Source of the DNA: Lachnospiraceae bacterium
Lineage (GTDB): Bacteria > Bacillota > Clostridia > Lachnospirales > Lachnospiraceae
Reading direction: 5' to 3'
DNA: 64,000 nt
Assembly (NCBI GenBank): GCA_017621815.1
Contig: JAGASK010000039.1
Coordinates: 124,001-188,000, forward strand
Shown here: positions 60,514 to 64,000 of the stretch, piece after piece
Layout: each line of letters begins with the position of its first letter
How positions within the stretch are numbered: the first letter of the stretch is position 1
Translations under genes and position numbers: made by a program
The notes under the pieces: model-generated
Told to the model about the DNA's origin: nothing
Databases searched by the model: none
What the model saw: the letters and a program-made list of their open reading frames with translations, nothing else

Positions 60514-61536
60514 TTATCTTCTTCCGATTTCGGTATCAGATTCTGTTACTACACTGTTCTCCTTGATATAAGCCATGATATCTTCAAACTGTGTAAATGC
60601 AAGTCCTACATAGCTGTCTGCACAACCATAATAAATAGCAATCTTTCCGCTTTCAGGGTCATGAATTGTTGCGCAGGGGAAGCACACGTTAGGAACAAAA
60701 CCTCTTTCTTCATACCATTCTTCAGGTGTCAGAAGGAAATTCTCGCATCTGTATTTAACAATAGAAGGATTCTCAAGGTCTAAGATAGCCCCTCCGATGG
60801 AGTATACAAAACCGTTGCAGGTTCCGCTTACACCGTGATAGAACAGAAGCCATCCTTCGCTGGTTTCAATAGGCGCTGCGCCGCCGCCGATTTTAACTGA
60901 CTCCCACCATTCATTACCTTTGCCCATTACATGTCTGTGCTTGCCCCAGTATACAAGGTCAGGACTTTCGCTTAAAAAGATATCGCCGAAGGGTGTATGT
61001 CCGCTGTCAGAAGGACGGCTCAGCAGCATAAAGTTTCCGTTAATCTTTCTGGGGAACAATACCGCATTTCTGTTATAAGGAATAAAAGGATTTTCAAGTC
61101 TTGTAAATGTCTTGAAATCAGTGGTTTTAGCCATACCGATTGCTGCGCCGTAAAAATCCTGACACCAGATAATATAATAGGTATCTTCTACCTTAACCAG
61201 TCTGGGGTCATATGCATATCTGGGCATGAAAGGCTTACCTTCCTCATCCACAAAAGGAATCTTTTCTTCATCGAAATCCCAGTGAATGGCATCCTTACTT
61301 CTTCCCATATAAATATAAGGAATACCGTTCGTCTGCTCACCGCGGAATACGCCGATAAACTCATCCCCATAAGGCATTACCGCACTGTTAAAAATTCTTG
61401 CAACATTTTTTACCGGATTTCTGCCGATAATGGGATTTTCCGTATATCTCCAAACAGGTGCTCCCTTAAGGTTTGCAGGTCTTTCCTGCCAGGGTACATT
61501 TTTGACTGCAGGGGCAATCATTTTAATCTCACTCAT
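60514..61536 (-). CDS. GH130_2 beta-1,4-mannooligosaccharide phosphorylase
   Basis: Phosphorylase of 340 residues with five-bladed beta-propeller. Marks: NPIIGRNPVKNVARIFNSAV, FRGEQTNG, and AYDPRLVKVEDTYY with Asp110 as the general acid; LSRPSDSGHTPFGDI and YYGCADSYVGLA are typical of subfamily 2. It removes mannose from the non-reducing end of beta-1,4-mannooligosaccharides, giving mannose-1-phosphate. Cytoplasmic. Paired with GH130_1 and the epimerase as in Ruminococcus albus and Roseburia. Confidence 0.93.
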   Translation of the reverse strand: MSEIKMIAPAVKNVPWQERPANLKGAPVWRYTENPIIGRNPVKNVARIFNSAVMPYGDEFIGVFRGEQTNGIPYIYMGRSKDAIHWDFDEEKIPFVDEEGKPFMPRYAYDPRLVKVEDTYYIIWCQDFYGAAIGMAKTTDFKTFTRLENPFIPYNRNAVLFPRKINGNFMLLSRPSDSGHTPFGDIFLSESPDLVYWGKHRHVMGKGNEWWESVKIGGGAAPIETSEGWLLFYHGVSGTCNGFVYSIGGAILDLENPSIVKYRCENFLLTPEEWYEERGFVPNVCFPCATIHDPESGKIAIYYGCADSYVGLAFTQFEDIMAYIKENSVVTESDTEIGRR

Positions 61537-61585
61537 CTTTTCCTCATTTCTGCGCCATGGGCGCGTTTTTTATATTTATTTATCA

Positions 61586-62761
61586 TTACTGCCGGGCTAA
61601 GAACTCCAGATTCTTCTTAATCAAATCACATCTTTGCGCTACACACTCTACACTTCTTAAGGGGTCTTCAGGTGTATTAAAGACATAATCAATTAATTTG
61701 TCTATTGTAGTAGTTGCTACATGCATTCTTGTATCGCTGGAAGCATAATAAATAAATACTTCACCTTTTTCATTTGCAACAGCGCCGTTAGTAAATACTA
61801 CATTGGATACATCTCCTACCCTTTCACCGCCTCTGGGTCCGATAAGAAGTCCTGAAGGCTCTGCAATCACCCTGGAAGGGTCATTTAAATCCGTTGCGAA
61901 AGCATATATTACATAACGAAGACCTGCAGCGGTATTTCTTACACCATGCGCAATATGAATCCAGCCCTTTTCCGTCTTAATAGGTACTGCTCCTGCACCG
62001 TTCTTAGCCTCTGTAATCGTATGATACTTACGAAGGCTTGTCATTTTTTCCTCATCAATTACGGCATGTGTAATATCATCGCAAAGTCCGAAACCAATTC
62101 CTCCGCCTGAACCTGTCTCGATAAAATCATCCATAGGTCTTGTGTAGAAAGCATATTTACCGTTTACAAATTCCGGATGAAGCACTACATTTCTCTGCTG
62201 GGGAGAATTCAGGGTAACAAGATTGGGAAGCCTTTCCCATGTCTTTAAATCCTTTGTTCTTACAATTCCTGCCGCTGCCACTGCCGCAGACAAATCATTA
62301 ACGGAGGTATCCTTGCTTTCAGAACAGAACACACCGTAAATATATCCATCCTCATGCTTAGTCAGACGCATATCATAAACATTGGTTTCCTCCGGGCAGG
62401 TATCAGGAAGCAGAATAGGGTAATCCCAGAAACGGAAACCGTCCACACCGTTATCGCTTTCTGCCACCCCGAAGAAAGACTTACGGTCATCTCCTTCAAT
62501 TCTGGCTACCAGATAATATTTTCCGTTAAGTTCAATGGCGCCTGAATTCATTACTGCATTAATGCCCAGTCTTTTCATAAAATAAGGATTGGTTTCAGGG
62601 TTCAAATCATACTGCCATGTAAGCGGAATATGCTCCCTTGTAAGCACCGGATATTTATATTTGTCATATACGCCGTTATAAAAATCCGTGTCCACTTCAT
62701 TTTTTCTGTTAATCAGAGCTTCATATTTTTTGAGCTCTTCCGTATATTTCTTATGCAACAT
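61586..62761 (-). CDS. GH130_1 4-O-beta-D-mannosyl-D-glucose phosphorylase
   Basis: Phosphorylase of 391 residues. The sequence follows Bacteroides fragilis MGP and R. albus RaMP1: [30 protein letters not shown], and [17 protein letters not shown] with general acid Asp130 (Asp131 in BfMGP), plus [18 protein letters not shown] and [15 protein letters not shown]. It converts mannosyl-beta-1,4-glucose and phosphate to mannose-1-phosphate and glucose, acting after the epimerase. RBS GAAAGAGG. Cytoplasmic. Confidence 0.95.
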   Translation of the reverse strand: MLHKKYTEELKKYEALINRKNEVDTDFYNGVYDKYKYPVLTREHIPLTWQYDLNPETNPYFMKRLGINAVMNSGAIELNGKYYLVARIEGDDRKSFFGVAESDNGVDGFRFWDYPILLPDTCPEETNVYDMRLTKHEDGYIYGVFCSESKDTSVNDLSAAVAAAGIVRTKDLKTWERLPNLVTLNSPQQRNVVLHPEFVNGKYAFYTRPMDDFIETGSGGGIGFGLCDDITHAVIDEEKMTSLRKYHTITEAKNGAGAVPIKTEKGWIHIAHGVRNTAAGLRYVIYAFATDLNDPSRVIAEPSGLLIGPRGGERVGDVSNVVFTNGAVANEKGEVFIYYASSDTRMHVATTTIDKLIDYVFNTPEDPLRSVECVAQRCDLIKKNLEFLARQ

Positions 62762-62790
62762 CTTACACCTCTTTCCGAAATTAGTTTAAA

Positions 62791-63954
62791 TCAGCTTCTC
62801 CTTATCACCTCAAAACACATTCTACCATTATGGTAAGGACATTTCCAGGGTTCTACAATAGGTCTTCCCTCAAAAGGCTTTCCTTTTGCATCCACCTCCC
62901 AGAACCATTCTGAGCCGTTTCTCTTATCAATTACATGTTCTCTGATAAAATTCCATTCGGCCTTGGCCGCTTCCAGATATTCCGGTTTATCGGGATTTTT
63001 CTGCCAGCCGTTTAAGAAACCTACTACAGTCTCCGCCTGTACCCACCAGATACGGTGAGTATTTACCACTCCCTTTTCGCACTCATTAGCAAGGGAATGT
63101 CCGTCAAAAGCCACCTTATAAATCTGAGCCGTCAAATCCTTTGTAATAGGCGTCATTTTTTCTTCATACTTCTTTTCGCCTAAAATTTCCACGCCCCTGT
63201 CAATCAGCCATGCGGTTTCAATATCATGTCCATAGGAATGTAAATCAATAATGGAGTTCATATTGGCATCAAAAAACACTTCCTGTCTGTGGAGCACCGG
63301 ATTATATACTTTATCTGCAAAAGTATCCATAATCCATTTAAGCCTTTCTTTTACCTCCGGCATTCCCGACACTCTGTAAAGCTCCGTATAGGCTTCAAAT
63401 ACATGGAGCAGAGTATTCATTGTTTTTTCTGCAATAACACCGTTTTCAGAAAGCTTATCATTTTCAATTTCATGAAATCCCTTGTCAAAGGCTTCCTTAT
63501 AACCGATTTCATCGGTACATTTTGTTTCAATAATGCGAAACAGTTCCTTTGCCATGGAAAGCGCCTCTTCATCTCCCGATGCTTCATAATAGGAGGAAAG
63601 AGCATAGATGGAAAAGGCCTGATTATAAGTGTGTTTAGTAGTATCCTCCGGCTCACCGTTATATTTAATTGACCAGTAAATACCGCCGTTTTCTTTATCC
63701 ATGCAATGCTCTTTCATGAAGGCAAATCCATGTTTTGCTTCTTCTAAAAGACTTTCATCCTTTAAAAGTGTATAAGCATTGGAGAAGAACCATGTAATTC
63801 GGCTGTTTAAAATGCATCCCTTCACTGCCTTTTTATCCAGCTTAAGGTCATAATCCATCCATCCATAGTAGCCGCCAAATTCATCATCCCTTAATGCTTT
63901 CCAAAAAGGAATAATGTTTTCTGTCAAATGAGACCTTATTTCTTCTACCATCAT
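62791..63954 (-). CDS. Cellobiose/mannobiose 2-epimerase (AGE family)
   Basis: Epimerase of 387 residues with (alpha/alpha)6 barrel. Catalytic His243 in LHSYGHDIETAWL and His375 in WKCPYHNGRMCFEV match the two essential His of R. albus cellobiose 2-epimerase (243 and 374); NTHRIWWVQAETVVGF is also conserved. It converts mannobiose to mannosyl-beta-1,4-glucose, the substrate of the adjoining GH130_1 enzyme. Start: ATG at 63954, with AGGAG eight bases upstream; the next codon is also ATG. Confidence 0.94.
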   Translation of the reverse strand: MMVEEIRSHLTENIIPFWKALRDDEFGGYYGWMDYDLKLDKKAVKGCILNSRITWFFSNAYTLLKDESLLEEAKHGFAFMKEHCMDKENGGIYWSIKYNGEPEDTTKHTYNQAFSIYALSSYYEASGDEEALSMAKELFRIIETKCTDEIGYKEAFDKGFHEIENDKLSENGVIAEKTMNTLLHVFEAYTELYRVSGMPEVKERLKWIMDTFADKVYNPVLHRQEVFFDANMNSIIDLHSYGHDIETAWLIDRGVEILGEKKYEEKMTPITKDLTAQIYKVAFDGHSLANECEKGVVNTHRIWWVQAETVVGFLNGWQKNPDKPEYLEAAKAEWNFIREHVIDKRNGSEWFWEVDAKGKPFEGRPIVEPWKCPYHNGRMCFEVIRRS

Positions 63955-63973
63955 TTCACTATCTCCTCTCTGA

Positions 63974-64000
63974 TTAACCCTTAACAGCTCCCGCCGTAAG
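63974..64000 (-). CDS. C-terminus of a sugar ABC permease (partial)
   Basis: Only the last eight codons and the stop are in the window: LTAGAVKG followed by TAA. The ending GAVKG is the hallmark C-terminus of LplC/YtcP-type permeases (compare the permease ending at 21931), so the mannan operon very likely starts with an ABC importer for manno-oligosaccharides to the right. Confidence 0.6.
   Translation of the reverse strand, partial: LTAGAVKG

Noticed and set aside
61552-61569. Hairpin GCGCC-ATG-GGCGC followed by T-run on the plus strand, between the two GH130 genes
   Set aside because: Oriented as a plus-strand terminator but no plus-strand gene ends there; on the minus strand the T-run is missing.
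1-64000. CRISPR array, rRNA, tRNA, insertion sequence or prophage
   Set aside because: No spaced direct repeats, no cloverleaf or rRNA-like sequence, no transposase of a known IS family, integrase or phage structural gene was seen; the Rpn-family protein is the only mobile-type gene.

Overview
The window is a chromosomal segment of a low-to-moderate G+C, spore-forming Clostridia member, most likely a gut Lachnospiraceae. Supporting signs are spoVT, an HrcA/CIRCE heat-shock operon, MutS2, DUF6465 and DUF6056 proteins, YtcQ/LplA-type sugar-binding lipoproteins, Rpn-type PD-(D/E)XK proteins with EEGREEG-like tails, and two dense glycan-utilisation loci. The species cannot be named from the sequence. 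No rRNA, tRNA, CRISPR array, insertion sequence or phage gene was recognised, and no gene-free stretch exceeds 300 bases.

Layout. 1-5342 (-): a complete oligopeptide/dipeptide-type ABC importer (binding protein, two ATPases, two permeases; the last permease runs off the left edge) under a consensus promoter. 5554-6171 (+): a lone C39-peptidase-like protein. 6252-13769 (-): DUF6056 membrane protein, PflX-like radical SAM protein, GH3 glycosidase, a LacI-type sugar sensor fused to a GGDEF domain, and spoVT. 13954-18999 (+): mutS2, a two-component system and trmL. 19002-19820 (-): SIMPL-domain lipoprotein.

19882-31956 is a rhamnogalacturonan-I scavenging locus: a YteP/YtcP/YtcQ-like ABC importer and an AraC regulator on +, a leftward operon of rhaM, GH105, CE12 esterase and GH112 phosphorylase, and a divergent GH28. 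None of the enzymes has a signal peptide, so it imports oligosaccharides and finishes them in the cytoplasm. A motif (ATGGTCG-N3-TTGC) shared by the two control regions may be the AraC operator.

31983-35638 is a small accessory block: an XRE-helix-turn-helix/PurM fusion, a divergent XRE regulator/unknown protein pair with two matched dyad operators, and an Rpn-family gene whose leader can form mutually exclusive hairpins, one of which hides its ribosome-binding site. 35694-40784 holds an aminotransferase/Lrp/AIR-synthase-like/VanW operon headed by a 35-codon membrane mini-gene. 40789-50953 is mostly housekeeping: DnaQ-like exonuclease, nth, dnaJ-dnaK-grpE-hrcA with CIRCE, a histone-H1-like DUF6465 protein, uppP, a patatin and an aminotransferase.

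51112-64000 (-) is a beta-mannan oligosaccharide locus resembling that of Roseburia: end of an ABC permease, mannobiose 2-epimerase, GH130_1 and GH130_2 phosphorylases, a CE17-like acetylesterase, a chemoreceptor, a GH2, and a GH1 fused to mannose-6-phosphate isomerase. Together they would deacetylate and phosphorolyse manno-oligosaccharides to mannose-1-phosphate and, after a mutase not seen here, feed fructose-6-phosphate into glycolysis.

The most unusual items are the XRE-PurM fusion, the GH1-PMI fusion, the switch-like Rpn leader, the LacI-sensor diguanylate cyclase and the SLH-like tail on a leaderless CE12 esterase.
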